The translations under genes were made by a program, and so were the position numbers. Of a stretch of DNA of 64,000 nt, positions 8,707 to 17,893 are shown in pieces. Each line of letters starts with the position of its first letter. Position 1 is the first letter of the stretch. Source of the stretch: an uncultured Sutterella sp. (GTDB lineage: Bacteria > Pseudomonadota > Gammaproteobacteria > Burkholderiales > Burkholderiaceae_F); assembly GCA_905202595.1 (NCBI GenBank), contig CAJKSP010000008.1, positions 6,430 to 70,429 of the forward strand, written 5' to 3'. The notes beneath the pieces were generated by a model. That model ran no database searches, had not been told where the DNA came from, and was given only the letters and a program-made list of their open reading frames with translations.

Positions 8707-8730
8707 GCCTTTTCCCTGACAGGAAAAGGC
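8707..8730 (+). repeat. Perfect 9-bp stem-loop between ppiB and lpxH
   Basis: GCCTTTTCC and GGAAAAGGC flank a 6-base loop. No long T-run follows, so it may be a weak terminator of ppiB or a structure in the lpxH leader 33 bp before the lpxH start. Confidence 0.45.
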
Positions 8731-8762
8731 TTCGCATCAGTCCCACCCTTCGAGTTCATTCC

Positions 8763-9551
8763 ATGGATAACGCCATGAAGGCGCCGGCCCTTGCCGGCCT
8801 TGAGCACATTGAGCCGCTCACCAATCCGATCATCATTTCGGACCTTCATCTCACGATGAAGAAGCCCAAGACGATCGCCGCATTCCTGCGATTCATGAAG
8901 TCGACCGCCCCGCGCTATGCGGAGCTCGTCATTCTGGGCGACCTCTTCGACTTTTGGATCGGAGACGACGCGTGCGAGCCCGCACAGCCGATTCTCGCCA
9001 TCCTGAAGCTCTTCACGGCGACGGGCCGCCGTCTGATCGTGATGCCGGGCAACCGCGACGTGATGCTCGGCGCAGGCTTTGCTGCGGCAACCGGCGCCGA
9101 ACTCGTGAAGGATCCGATCGCCGTCGACATCAAGGGCCGCAAGGTGCTTCTCGCCCACGGCGACGAATGGTGCCTGCGCGACGAGGACTATCAGAAGTTC
9201 CGCGCCATGACGCACAACCCCGCCTGGCAGCTCAAGGCCCTGTCGCTTCCTGCGGCTGAGCGCCTGAAGCTCGCCGAACAGGCGCGCGCGCAGTCCGAAG
9301 GCGACAAGACGCAGAAGAGCGCCGCCGACATGGACGTCGTGCAGACAGCCGTCGCCGAAGCGGCGAGCGCCGCCGGATGCGACCTCGTCATCCACGGCCA
9401 CACCCACAAGCCTGCCGCCCACGTCAACGAGGCGGTTGAGCGCTGGGTGCTGCCCGACTGGGAGCTCGACAGCATTCCCGAAGGGACGACTGGCCGCAGC
9501 GGCGCCATCACCTTCATCGACGGCTCGCAGCCTCAGATCCAGATGTTCTGA
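8763..9551 (+). CDS. lpxH: UDP-2,3-diacylglucosamine diphosphatase
   Basis: 262 residues (258 if the second ATG at 8775 is used). It cleaves UDP-2,3-diacylglucosamine to lipid X and UMP in lipid A synthesis, at the inner membrane. The metallophosphoesterase metal motifs are in order: ISDLHL, GDLFDFWIGDD, PGNRD, HGDEWCLRDEDY and HGHTHKP, the LpxH pattern rather than LpxI. The protein is somewhat longer than E. coli LpxH, with extra sequence around residues 160-200. No clear ribosome site precedes either start. An intrinsic terminator closes the gene. Confidence 0.94.
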   Translation: MDNAMKAPALAGLEHIEPLTNPIIISDLHLTMKKPKTIAAFLRFMKSTAPRYAELVILGDLFDFWIGDDACEPAQPILAILKLFTATGRRLIVMPGNRDVMLGAGFAAATGAELVKDPIAVDIKGRKVLLAHGDEWCLRDEDYQKFRAMTHNPAWQLKALSLPAAERLKLAEQARAQSEGDKTQKSAADMDVVQTAVAEAASAAGCDLVIHGHTHKPAAHVNEAVERWVLPDWELDSIPEGTTGRSGAITFIDGSQPQIQMF

Positions 9552-9588
9552 CGCTCTGTCGCCGTCACGGCGGTCAACCTCTGCCGCA

Positions 9589-9614
9589 AGGCTTCGCGAA
9601 AGCGAAGCCTTTTT
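9589..9614 (+). terminator. Intrinsic terminator after lpxH
   Basis: AGGCTTCGC-GAAA-GCGAAGCCT is a 9-bp stem with a stable GAAA loop followed by a T-rich tract. It begins 38 bp after the lpxH stop. Confidence 0.88.
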
Positions 9615-9692
9615 CTTTTTCTCTTCGGCGAAGAAGCCCGCAGCCTGCCGCGCTGGCGCTAAGGGCAACTCCCTAGGCAAAGCGGTGCAGAT

Positions 9693-9708
9693 TGGCAGGA
9701 AATTTGCC
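9693..9708 (+). promoter_or_regulatory. Possible sigma-54 type promoter upstream of the gsi-like operon
   Basis: TGGCAGGAAATTTGCC matches the -24/-12 consensus TGGCAC-N5-TTGC at all but one of its fixed positions, with the correct spacing of the GG and GC dinucleotides. It lies about 250 bp before the first gene of the operon. A single motif hit of this kind can occur by chance. The rest of the 400-bp gap 9552-9954 contains the lpxH terminator and no supported gene. Confidence 0.3.
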
Positions 9709-9954
9709 TCTGACATTCGCTTCGGCCATCTGGCATAGGCGGCTTTGCTTAGTGACGGCAGGGGATCGCGGTTTCTTCTTTGGTATGTTGAACTCTTGGG
9801 CGTCCGCAGCGAGGGGCCTCCAAGGCCCTAGCAGGAAGAGCCTCTACAGAGGCGGCCAGGATCAAGAGGCTGCTGCGGCGGCTGCGCCGAAGCGCACCGC
9901 CCGGCCTGGAGACATCGCTGCGGAAGATCAGAACAAAAACGAACGAACAAGCAC

Positions 9955-11850
<1,896 letters not shown>

Positions 11851-11898
11851 GTCCGCCCGCGCGGTTTTGCAGTTTTTCACTAAAGGTCGCAGCAGAAG

Positions 11899-12819
11899 AT
11901 GCTTCGCTATTTCATCAAGCGCCTCCTCGGCATGATCCCGACCCTCATCATCGTCGCGGTGTGCGTCTTCTTCTTCATTCACCTGCTCCCGGGCGATCCG
12001 GCTCGCCTTGCCGCCGGCCCTGAAGCCGACGAAGCGACGGTGGAGATGATCCGCCACAGCCTCGGCCTCGACAAGTCGCTCCCCGAGCAGTTCGTTCAGT
12101 TCGTCGTCAATGCATGCCAGGGCAATTTCGGCACCTCCATCCGCACGCAGCGTCCGGTGATCCAGGAAATCGCCGAGCGCTTCGGGCCGACGATGTACCT
12201 GACGATCGCCGCCATGGTCTGGTCGGTGATCTTCGGCCTGGCAGCCGGCATCATTGCGGCAGTCTTCCGCAACCGCTGGCCGGACCGCCTGTCGATGACG
12301 GTCGCCGTGTCGGGCATTTCGTTCCCGGCTTTTGCACTCGGCATTCTGCTCATGGAGATCTTCTCCGTGCAGCTCGGCTGGCTGCCGACGGTGGGCGCCG
12401 CCTCGTGGAAGCACTACATTCTGCCTTCCATCACGCTCGGCGCATCGGTTGCAGCGGTGATGGCGCGATTCACGCGCGCCTCGTTCGTTGAAGTGCTGAG
12501 CGACGACTACATCCGCACGGCCCGAGCGAAGGGCGTCAGCGAAACGAAAGTCGTGCTTCGCCACGCCTTCCGCAACGCCCTTATTCCGGTCGTGACGATG
12601 ATGGGCCTGCAGTTCGGCTTCCTGCTCGGCGGCTCCATCGTCGTGGAGAAGGTCTTCAACTGGCCGGGCATGGGCCGTCTGCTCGTCGACGCCGTCGACA
12701 TGCGCGACTACCCCGTCATCCAGGCGAGCGTTCTGCTCTTCTCCCTTGAATTCATCATCATCAACCTGATCGTGGACGTCCTCTACGGGTGGATCAACCC
12801 CTCGATCCGCTACAAGTAA
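11899..12819 (+). CDS. gsiC: Peptide ABC transporter permease (GsiC/DppB type)
   Basis: 306 residues with six predicted membrane segments, starting with the family-typical MLRYFIKRLLGMIPTLIIV. Other landmarks are HLLPGDPAR, the periplasmic loop with the SFPAFALGILL segment, the EAA-type coupling loop RTARAKGVSETKVVLRHAFRNALIPV and the carboxy end DVLYGWINPSIRYK. With GsiD it forms the channel for peptides or glutathione in the inner membrane. It follows the ATPase by 48 bp and is followed by gsiD after 13 bp. Confidence 0.93.
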   Translation: MLRYFIKRLLGMIPTLIIVAVCVFFFIHLLPGDPARLAAGPEADEATVEMIRHSLGLDKSLPEQFVQFVVNACQGNFGTSIRTQRPVIQEIAERFGPTMYLTIAAMVWSVIFGLAAGIIAAVFRNRWPDRLSMTVAVSGISFPAFALGILLMEIFSVQLGWLPTVGAASWKHYILPSITLGASVAAVMARFTRASFVEVLSDDYIRTARAKGVSETKVVLRHAFRNALIPVVTMMGLQFGFLLGGSIVVEKVFNWPGMGRLLVDAVDMRDYPVIQASVLLFSLEFIIINLIVDVLYGWINPSIRYK

Positions 12820-12832
12820 CCGGAGGATTGAA

Positions 12833-13738
12833 ATGACTGAATCTATGAATGCTGCAGCGCCCGCGCTTGAAACGAAGAAGACGAAGATCCGCACGCCGAT
12901 GGGCGAATTCTGGCGCAAGTTCAAGAAGCAGCCTCTCGCCATGGCGGCGGCCGCCTTCGTCCTCTTCCTCATCGTGATCGCGATTTTCTCGCCCTGGATC
13001 GTTCCGTTCGACCCGGAGAACTACTTCGATTACGACCGCCTCAATGAAGGACCGAGCGCCATGCACTGGTTCGGCGTCGACTCGCTTGGCCGCGACATCT
13101 TCAGCCGAATCATCGCAGGCACCCGCATTTCGCTCGTCTGCGGCTTCACGTCGGTCTTCGCCGGCGCGCTGATCGGCACGATCCTCGGCCTGGCGGCGGG
13201 CTTCTACGAAGGCTGGTGCGACCGCATCATCATGCGCATCTCCGACGTGCTCTTCGCCTTCCCGGGCATCCTGCTCGCCATCGGCATTGTGGCGATCCTC
13301 GGCGGCGGCATGCTCAACGTCGTGGCGGCTGTGGCGATCTTCTCGATTCCGGCCTTCGCACGCCTCGTGCGCGCCAATGTGCTCTCGCTCAAGACGCAGA
13401 CCTATGTCGAAGCGGCCAAGAGCCTCGGCATCGGCGATGCGATGCTGCTCTTCAAGCACATCCTGCCGGGCACGATCTCCGTCATTCTCGTGTACCTCAC
13501 GATGCGCATCGGCACGTCGATCATCACGGCGGCTTCCCTTTCCTTCCTCGGCCTCGGCGCTCAGCCCCCGATGCCGGAATGGGGCGCCATGCTGAACGAA
13601 GCTCGCGCCGATCTGATGACGGCGCCGCATGCGGCGATCTTCCCCGTCATTGCGATCTTCCTGACGGTGCTCGCGTTCAACCTCCTCGGCGATGGCCTGC
13701 GCGATGCGCTCGACCCAAAGGTGGACACGAACGGCTAG
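12833..13738 (+). CDS. gsiD: Peptide ABC transporter permease (GsiD/DppC type)
   Basis: 301 residues. A strong GGAGG ribosome site lies just before the ATG. The cytoplasmic N-terminus (FWRKFKKQPLAMAA) leads into the first membrane segment; HWFGVDSLGRDIFSRII is the diagnostic DppC-type motif and YVEAAKSLGIGDAMLLFKHILP is the coupling loop. The C-terminus GDGLRDALDPK is also typical. Partner of the preceding permease. It is the last gene of the operon; a terminator follows 56 bp downstream. Confidence 0.93.
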   Translation: MTESMNAAAPALETKKTKIRTPMGEFWRKFKKQPLAMAAAAFVLFLIVIAIFSPWIVPFDPENYFDYDRLNEGPSAMHWFGVDSLGRDIFSRIIAGTRISLVCGFTSVFAGALIGTILGLAAGFYEGWCDRIIMRISDVLFAFPGILLAIGIVAILGGGMLNVVAAVAIFSIPAFARLVRANVLSLKTQTYVEAAKSLGIGDAMLLFKHILPGTISVILVYLTMRIGTSIITAASLSFLGLGAQPPMPEWGAMLNEARADLMTAPHAAIFPVIAIFLTVLAFNLLGDGLRDALDPKVDTNG

Positions 13739-13794
13739 TTCTTGAAGAGAACATCCTCCGCAGGCGCCCTCCTTTCGAGGGAGCGCCGGTTAAA

Positions 13795-13826
13795 AAGGGC
13801 CTTTGCTCTTCAGAGCAAAGGCCCTT
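13795..13826. terminator. Bidirectional terminator between gsiD and the thioredoxin gene
   Basis: A 15-bp stem AAGGGCCTTTGCTCT / AGAGCAAAGGCCCTT with a 2-base gap. On the minus strand it is followed by five T; on the plus strand by the looser CTGCTTTTC. It can end gsiD rightward and anything arriving leftward. Confidence 0.8.
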
Positions 13827-14016
13827 CTGCTTTTCATTTTGGGTGAATCATCAGAAGCTGAGCTGACGCTGGAGAGAGGCGTCTCAACTGGTCGAAAAAG
13901 CGAACGCTCTCGCCAAGCTCCGCTGCCTCAAGTGCTGCATACGCAAACGCTGCTGGGAATACGGCACTGTCCCTGCCATGTCGTTTTTGCGCCCGTCCTT
14001 CGGTCTGCTTCCCAAC
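13827..14016. other. Short gap between two terminators
   Basis: About 190 bp between the gsiD terminator and the leftward thioredoxin terminator. Open frames here are short, lack ribosome sites and run through the hairpins. I see nothing else in it. Confidence 0.4.
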
Positions 14017-14060
14017 AAAAAAGCCGCATGGAAGAGAAGATTCTCTTCCATGCGGCTTTT
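14017..14060 (-). terminator. Intrinsic terminator of the thioredoxin / sulfite-reductase accessory operon
   Basis: A perfect 20-bp stem, AAAAGCCGCATGGAAGAGAA paired with its complement across a 2-base centre, followed on the minus strand by six T. It lies 48 bp beyond the thioredoxin stop and closes the leftward gene series that starts with the rhodanese gene. Confidence 0.88.
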
Positions 14061-14107
14061 GGTCGGCATCATGCTCCGCCGCAGCAGCGCGAAGCATCCC
14101 TTCCGCT

Positions 14108-14500
14108 TTACTTAGCGTTGGGGCCGGCAATGAGAATGTCGACGCGCTCGCGAAGCGTTTCCTTATCCAGAGCACCCTTGTGGATCCAGATCGGCTCGCC
14201 CTTTGCGTCATAGAACATCTGCGTCGGCATCGTTTCGATCATGTACTTGTCATCAATGCCGGGATATTTGTCAATGTCGATCACGACGAAGGCGGCCCGA
14301 TCGCCGTACTCCTTCTGCATTTCCTTCATGAGCTGCGCCATTTCAGGGCAGCTCGCGCACCATTCGGCGCCGAAGTCGACGACCGTCACCTTGTCCTTCA
14401 CCGGGAAGGGCTCCTTCCAGTCGGCGGCAGAGGCGCTCCCCATGCTGAGCGCGAGAGCGGCGGCGCCGATCAGGGCGCCGATGAATTGACGGCGAATCAT
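14108..14500 (-). CDS. Exported thioredoxin-fold protein
   Basis: 130 residues. N-terminal signal peptide (MIRRQFIGAL, hydrophobic core, ASAADW); the twin Arg at the start without the rest of the motif suggests Sec rather than Tat. The thioredoxin domain has the redox motif WCASC (Cys48-Cys51), then IDIDKYPG and the cis-proline segment MPTQMFYD. CASC differs from thioredoxin's CGPC and resembles periplasmic reductases. It lies at the end of a leftward series (rhodanese, DUF4418, permease, ATPase) next to the octaheme sulfite reductase gene, so a role in keeping cytochrome or copper-site cysteines reduced is likely but inferred. Confidence 0.85.
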   Translation of the reverse strand: MIRRQFIGALIGAAALALSMGSASAADWKEPFPVKDKVTVVDFGAEWCASCPEMAQLMKEMQKEYGDRAAFVVIDIDKYPGIDDKYMIETMPTQMFYDAKGEPIWIHKGALDKETLRERVDILIAGPNAK

Positions 14501-14620
14501 AATGCTCGTTGTCTCCTCGGAAATCGCGTTCGCTGCGCGTCAGGCTTGAGCGCAGCGCCGCAGAAACGAAATCAGTCAAAAAATTGTATCGGCGGCACAG
14601 CCGCACTTCCCTTAAGGCCT

Positions 14621-15295
14621 TCAGCTGCGCACGCTCAGCACGCCTTCCGCCATGTCGTAAAGCCGATCGGAGAGGTCGACGCTAGAGGCGTCGTGCGTCA
14701 CCATCAGCACGGCCGCGCCCTTCTCGGAAAGAGCCTTGAAGATCTTCACCACCTGGCGCGCCGTCTCGAGATCGAGACTCGAAGTCGGCTCATCGGCCAC
14801 AATCACTTTGGGCGACGTCATGAGCGCGCGGGCGATGGCGACGCGGCGAAGCTCGCCGCCGGAGAGCGCGCTGGGGAACTGATTGGCCAGCGCGCCGAGG
14901 CCTACCTCGTCAAGCAGCGCCTGCGCGCGGCCCTCCGGCTCTGCGCCGCGGCTTGTGAGGTACCAGGGCAGGCGCACGTTGTCGATGACGGAAAGCGTAG
15001 AAAGCACGCCTGCGCCCTGCGGAACATAGCCCACCATTTCGTTGCGAAGCGCCGACGCCTTCTCGTCTGCAAGCCCTTTGAGCGGCGTGCCGCAAAGAAG
15101 CGCTTCGCCTTCCGTCGGCTGCAGCAGTCCGACGATGATGTTCAAGAGCGTCGACTTGCCGGAGCCGGAGCGTCCTAGGAGCGTGACGAATTCGCCGGCC
15201 GACACTGTGAGCGACGCATGCCGCAGCGCCCAGAACGGACGGCCGCCGCGCTCATAGCGCTTGCCGACATCCTTCACATCAATGAGAGCGGTCAT
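14621..15295 (-). CDS. ABC transporter ATP-binding protein (LolD/MacB type)
   Basis: 224 residues, one ATPase domain: Walker A GRSGSGKS, signature LSGGELRR, Walker B VIVADEPTSSLD and the H-loop VTHDAS. The LSGGELRR form and short length place it with LolD/MacB/FtsE-like ATPases, which pair with FtsX-type permeases that work as mechanotransmitters or extract lipoproteins or small molecules rather than import solutes. It starts 3 bp after the permease gene at 15299-16504, so the pair is translationally linked. The transported or acted-on substrate is unknown; position points to maturation of the respiratory enzyme. Confidence 0.88.
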   Translation of the reverse strand: MTALIDVKDVGKRYERGGRPFWALRHASLTVSAGEFVTLLGRSGSGKSTLLNIIVGLLQPTEGEALLCGTPLKGLADEKASALRNEMVGYVPQGAGVLSTLSVIDNVRLPWYLTSRGAEPEGRAQALLDEVGLGALANQFPSALSGGELRRVAIARALMTSPKVIVADEPTSSLDLETARQVVKIFKALSEKGAAVLMVTHDASSVDLSDRLYDMAEGVLSVRS

Positions 15296-15298
15296 GGC

Positions 15299-16504
15299 TC
15301 ATTCTCCTTCTCTGAGCGACGTATAGATGTCCTTGCGGCCGATGCGCCATGCCGTCGGCAGCGCTGCAAGCGGGCAGGTGGCGATGCCCGCAGCAAGCGC
15401 CAGAATGAGCGCCGCCGCCCAGGCGCCTGCAGCCGGCGCGAGATACGGCAGCCCGATGGCCTTGGCAATGGACACGGTGAAGAAATTCATCACCAGCGCG
15501 CCGAAGACGACGCCCACGACGGCGCCGGCGGTCGACAACATCATGGATTCAGCGAGCACCATGGAAATCACGCGCTTCTTGGAAGCGCCGAGCGCGCGAA
15601 GCGTCGCGAATTCCTTCTGCCGCTCGTTGAAGGCGAAGAAGTAGACGACGAACATCACCAGCGCGGCGACGACCCAGAAAAGGCCTGCCACCGAATACAT
15701 GATGCCGACGATCTTCTGCAGCTTCGCCGACGTGTCGCTCATGAGATTCGAGGCGAAGATGAAGTTCACGTTGGCCTTGAGGCCGAGCTGATCGAGCACG
15801 CCGTCGGAAATCGTAATCGGATCTACGCCCGGATCCACGCGCACCAGAATGGCGCTGTACGAATGGGCAATTTCCGCCTTCTTCTCCGGCGCGCGCTTTT
15901 CGCCGCATTCGCGCGCCGCCTGCATCGTCATGAAGATGGAGCTGTCGAAGCCCATGCCCGTAGGCGCGAGGCGGCCGACAATCTTGAAGGTCTTGTCGAA
16001 GAACTTGAGCTCGCTGCCGATGGCGCCGAAGATGTAGTCGCCGACGATCACCTCATTGTCCTTGAGCGGGTGATCGGAAGCCTGCCGCAGCCACGGTCCG
16101 ACGACGAAGTCCGTCGCCTGATCAATGCCGATGAGCTGCACCTTGACGCTGCAGCACTGCGCATCGAGCGAGGAGACGAAAAGCTGTCCGGACGCTTTGG
16201 CGACGCCCGGCACTTTGTTCACCACGTCAAGCAGCGACTGATCGATGTAGAACGTCGAAGGCTCTGCTCGAAGAATCACGCTCTCCATCTTCTTGCCCTC
16301 GCCCTGCGGCACGACAAGAAGATCTGCGCCCATGCGGGCGGAAAGCGAGGCGATGCCTGACTGCAGATTGGCAGAAATCATCGTCCCCATGAAGAGCATG
16401 AAAGTAAAGATGGCCACAATCAGCGCGAGGCTGATCGAGCGAAACGGCTTCTGCGAGAGATTGGCAGAAGCAACTCTCGCAGTAGTAAGCGGCGGCATGC
16501 TCAT
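15299..16504 (-). CDS. FtsX/MacB-like ABC transporter permease
   Basis: 401 residues. One N-terminal membrane helix (ISLALIVAIFTFMLFMGTM), a large periplasmic domain of roughly 220 residues, then three C-terminal helices with the FtsX core (ERQKEFATLRALGASKKRVISMVLAES), the four-helix MacB topology. The periplasmic domain holds an unusual adjacent Cys pair (DAQCCSVKV) and further Cys at AARECGEKR, possible metal or disulfide positions. AAGGAAG precedes the ATG at 16504; a second ATG two codons on is also possible. Works with the ATPase encoded next. Neighbourhood suggests a job in assembling or servicing the octaheme enzyme. Confidence 0.85.
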   Translation of the reverse strand: MSMPPLTTARVASANLSQKPFRSISLALIVAIFTFMLFMGTMISANLQSGIASLSARMGADLLVVPQGEGKKMESVILRAEPSTFYIDQSLLDVVNKVPGVAKASGQLFVSSLDAQCCSVKVQLIGIDQATDFVVGPWLRQASDHPLKDNEVIVGDYIFGAIGSELKFFDKTFKIVGRLAPTGMGFDSSIFMTMQAARECGEKRAPEKKAEIAHSYSAILVRVDPGVDPITISDGVLDQLGLKANVNFIFASNLMSDTSAKLQKIVGIMYSVAGLFWVVAALVMFVVYFFAFNERQKEFATLRALGASKKRVISMVLAESMMLSTAGAVVGVVFGALVMNFFTVSIAKAIGLPYLAPAAGAWAAALILALAAGIATCPLAALPTAWRIGRKDIYTSLREGE

Positions 16505-16595
16505 GCGGCTTCCTTAACGAATGGATGGATATGAGAGGCGCCGCCCAAGCCTATGCAAAGCCAGGCGGCGCATGGCGCTCAATATGCCTCAGCCT

Positions 16596-16988
16596 TTAGC
16601 CGCGCAAGCGAGAAAGACGCCACATGTCGGCCAGCGACACGAGAGCAAGCACGGCGCCCCAGATGATGAGGACGGGTTCGGTGATCGTATGGCACTTCAT
16701 CAGCGGATTCGGGCACGAGCCAATCACCACCGTCGAAAGCGCGATGACGAGGAGGCTCAGAACCAGCACGCCGGCCTCCAAGCCGATTGCTGCTCCGCGG
16801 CTCGCAAACTGCATGGCGCAGCCGAGCACGGCGATGCCGAATCCGACTGCAGCGACGCTGCGCGTCATCCAAATGCAGCGCATGATCTTTTCGCCGCCGC
16901 AATGCGGCAGGAAGAAGGCGACAGCCAACGCCAGCGCAATGCCGAGAAGCATCAACAGGATGCCTGACGCAAAAGCGGTTTTTTTCAT
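16596..16988 (-). CDS. DUF4418 family four-helix membrane protein
   Basis: 130 residues from MKKTAFASG at 16988, which has an AGGAG ribosome site 10 bp upstream; a longer open frame upstream is not coding. Four hydrophobic segments are evident. Conserved-looking cysteines and charged residues sit in the loops: LPHCGGEKIMRCIWMTR after helix 1 and GSCPNPLMKCHTITEP before helix 4, the pattern I associate with DUF4418. The function of this family is not known. It lies 91 bp before the permease gene, in the same direction, consistent with a three-gene ABC unit whose DUF4418 member could bind a metal or thiol through its Cys pairs (inference). Confidence 0.75.
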   Translation of the reverse strand: MKKTAFASGILLMLLGIALALAVAFFLPHCGGEKIMRCIWMTRSVAAVGFGIAVLGCAMQFASRGAAIGLEAGVLVLSLLVIALSTVVIGSCPNPLMKCHTITEPVLIIWGAVLALVSLADMWRLSRLRG

Positions 16989-17141
16989 AGCAGATTTTCT
17001 CCTGGGTGGAATGAGCCGCAGCAAACGCCGCTGCAGCCTGAGGAACGCTCTCGATATCTGACTGACTTGAATAGGGAATCGACAGCGGCTTAAAACCGCC
17101 TCGGAAGAAGCTGAGCTTCCGCCCAAAGCAGCGTGGGAAAG

Positions 17142-17630
17142 TTAGTTGTTGTTCTCAAGAGCTTTAGCAAGCGACGGATCGCGCCGGCCAGCTCCCTCAA
17201 ATTCATAGCCGTTCTGCACCCAGCCCTGAATGCCGTCAGGCATTTGATAGACGTTCTCGTAGCCGAGGCTGATCGCATAAAGCGATGCTTCCCAGGACAC
17301 ATTGCAAAGCCGATTGATGCAATAGAAGATCAAGTACGAGTTCTTCTTGTCCTTCGGCAGCAGCCGCTCCCAATGCTCCACATTGATGTGAATGGAGCCG
17401 GGGATGTGGCTCTGATCGTAAATATTCTCCGGATTGCAGTCGAAGATGTAGACGCCGTCGACGCCTCTCACCTTAGCCACGCGCGAAAGCGAAAGCGGAA
17501 TAGGCTGACGCTGAGCCTGCGGTGCGGCGGCAGCGGCCGTGCCGGATTCTGCGGCAGCAGCGCCCTCCGCGGCGCTAAGGCCAAATGCAGCGGCAGCGCA
17601 GCAAAGCGCGGCAAGAAGCTGTTTCTTCAT
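17142..17630 (-). CDS. Exported rhodanese-like protein
   Basis: 162 residues from the ATG at 17630, chosen among three nearby in-frame ATGs because GAGG lies 6 bp upstream. Signal peptide MKKQLLAALCC..., then an alanine-rich linker to about residue 45, then one rhodanese domain: VYIFDCNPENIYDQSHIPGSIHI and the catalytic loop IFYCINRLC with Cys104 in the active position. The usual CxxGxRS loop is altered (CINRLCNV, a second Cys at 109), so it may carry sulfane sulfur or bind metal differently. It lies downstream of the octaheme sulfite reductase gene, separated from it by a terminator. Confidence 0.82.
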   Translation of the reverse strand: MKKQLLAALCCAAAAFGLSAAEGAAAAESGTAAAAAPQAQRQPIPLSLSRVAKVRGVDGVYIFDCNPENIYDQSHIPGSIHINVEHWERLLPKDKKNSYLIFYCINRLCNVSWEASLYAISLGYENVYQMPDGIQGWVQNGYEFEGAGRRDPSLAKALENNN

Positions 17631-17710
17631 AGGCATCCTCATGATGTGAAGCCGGCAATTTGAACACACGCTTCTGAACATGGCAGAGGCGCCGGCATGT
17701 TGTATTTCAG

Positions 17711-17730
17711 CCTAATCCGTCTAGATTAAG
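17711..17730 (-). promoter_or_regulatory. Inverted repeat upstream of the rhodanese gene
   Basis: CCTAATC-CGTCTA-GATTAAG is a near-perfect 7-bp inverted repeat about 80 bp before the rhodanese start, next to a -10-like TATAAC on the minus strand near 17742. Its half-site CTTAATC also occurs in the palindrome upstream of mccA (19995-20013), so both could bind the same regulator. Confidence 0.4.
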
Positions 17731-17806
17731 CCCACGTTATAAAAGCCACGCATAGCTGAATTCATGCATGGCAGCCAAGACGGAAAACGGAGAAAACCGC
17801 CAAGAC

Positions 17807-17841
17807 AAAAAGCCGCTGTCCGGGAACCCCGAACAGCGGCC
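17807..17841 (-). terminator. Intrinsic terminator of the octaheme cytochrome gene
   Basis: GCCGCTGT / ACAGCGGC with an inner CGGG/CCCG pair, followed on the minus strand by five T. It lies 52 bp after the mccA stop, so most mccA transcripts should end before the rhodanese gene. Confidence 0.85.
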
Positions 17842-17893
17842 TTTTAAGCTGCCGCCCGCAGGCAAGAGCCTGCGAGCTCAGAAGCAATCGAAA

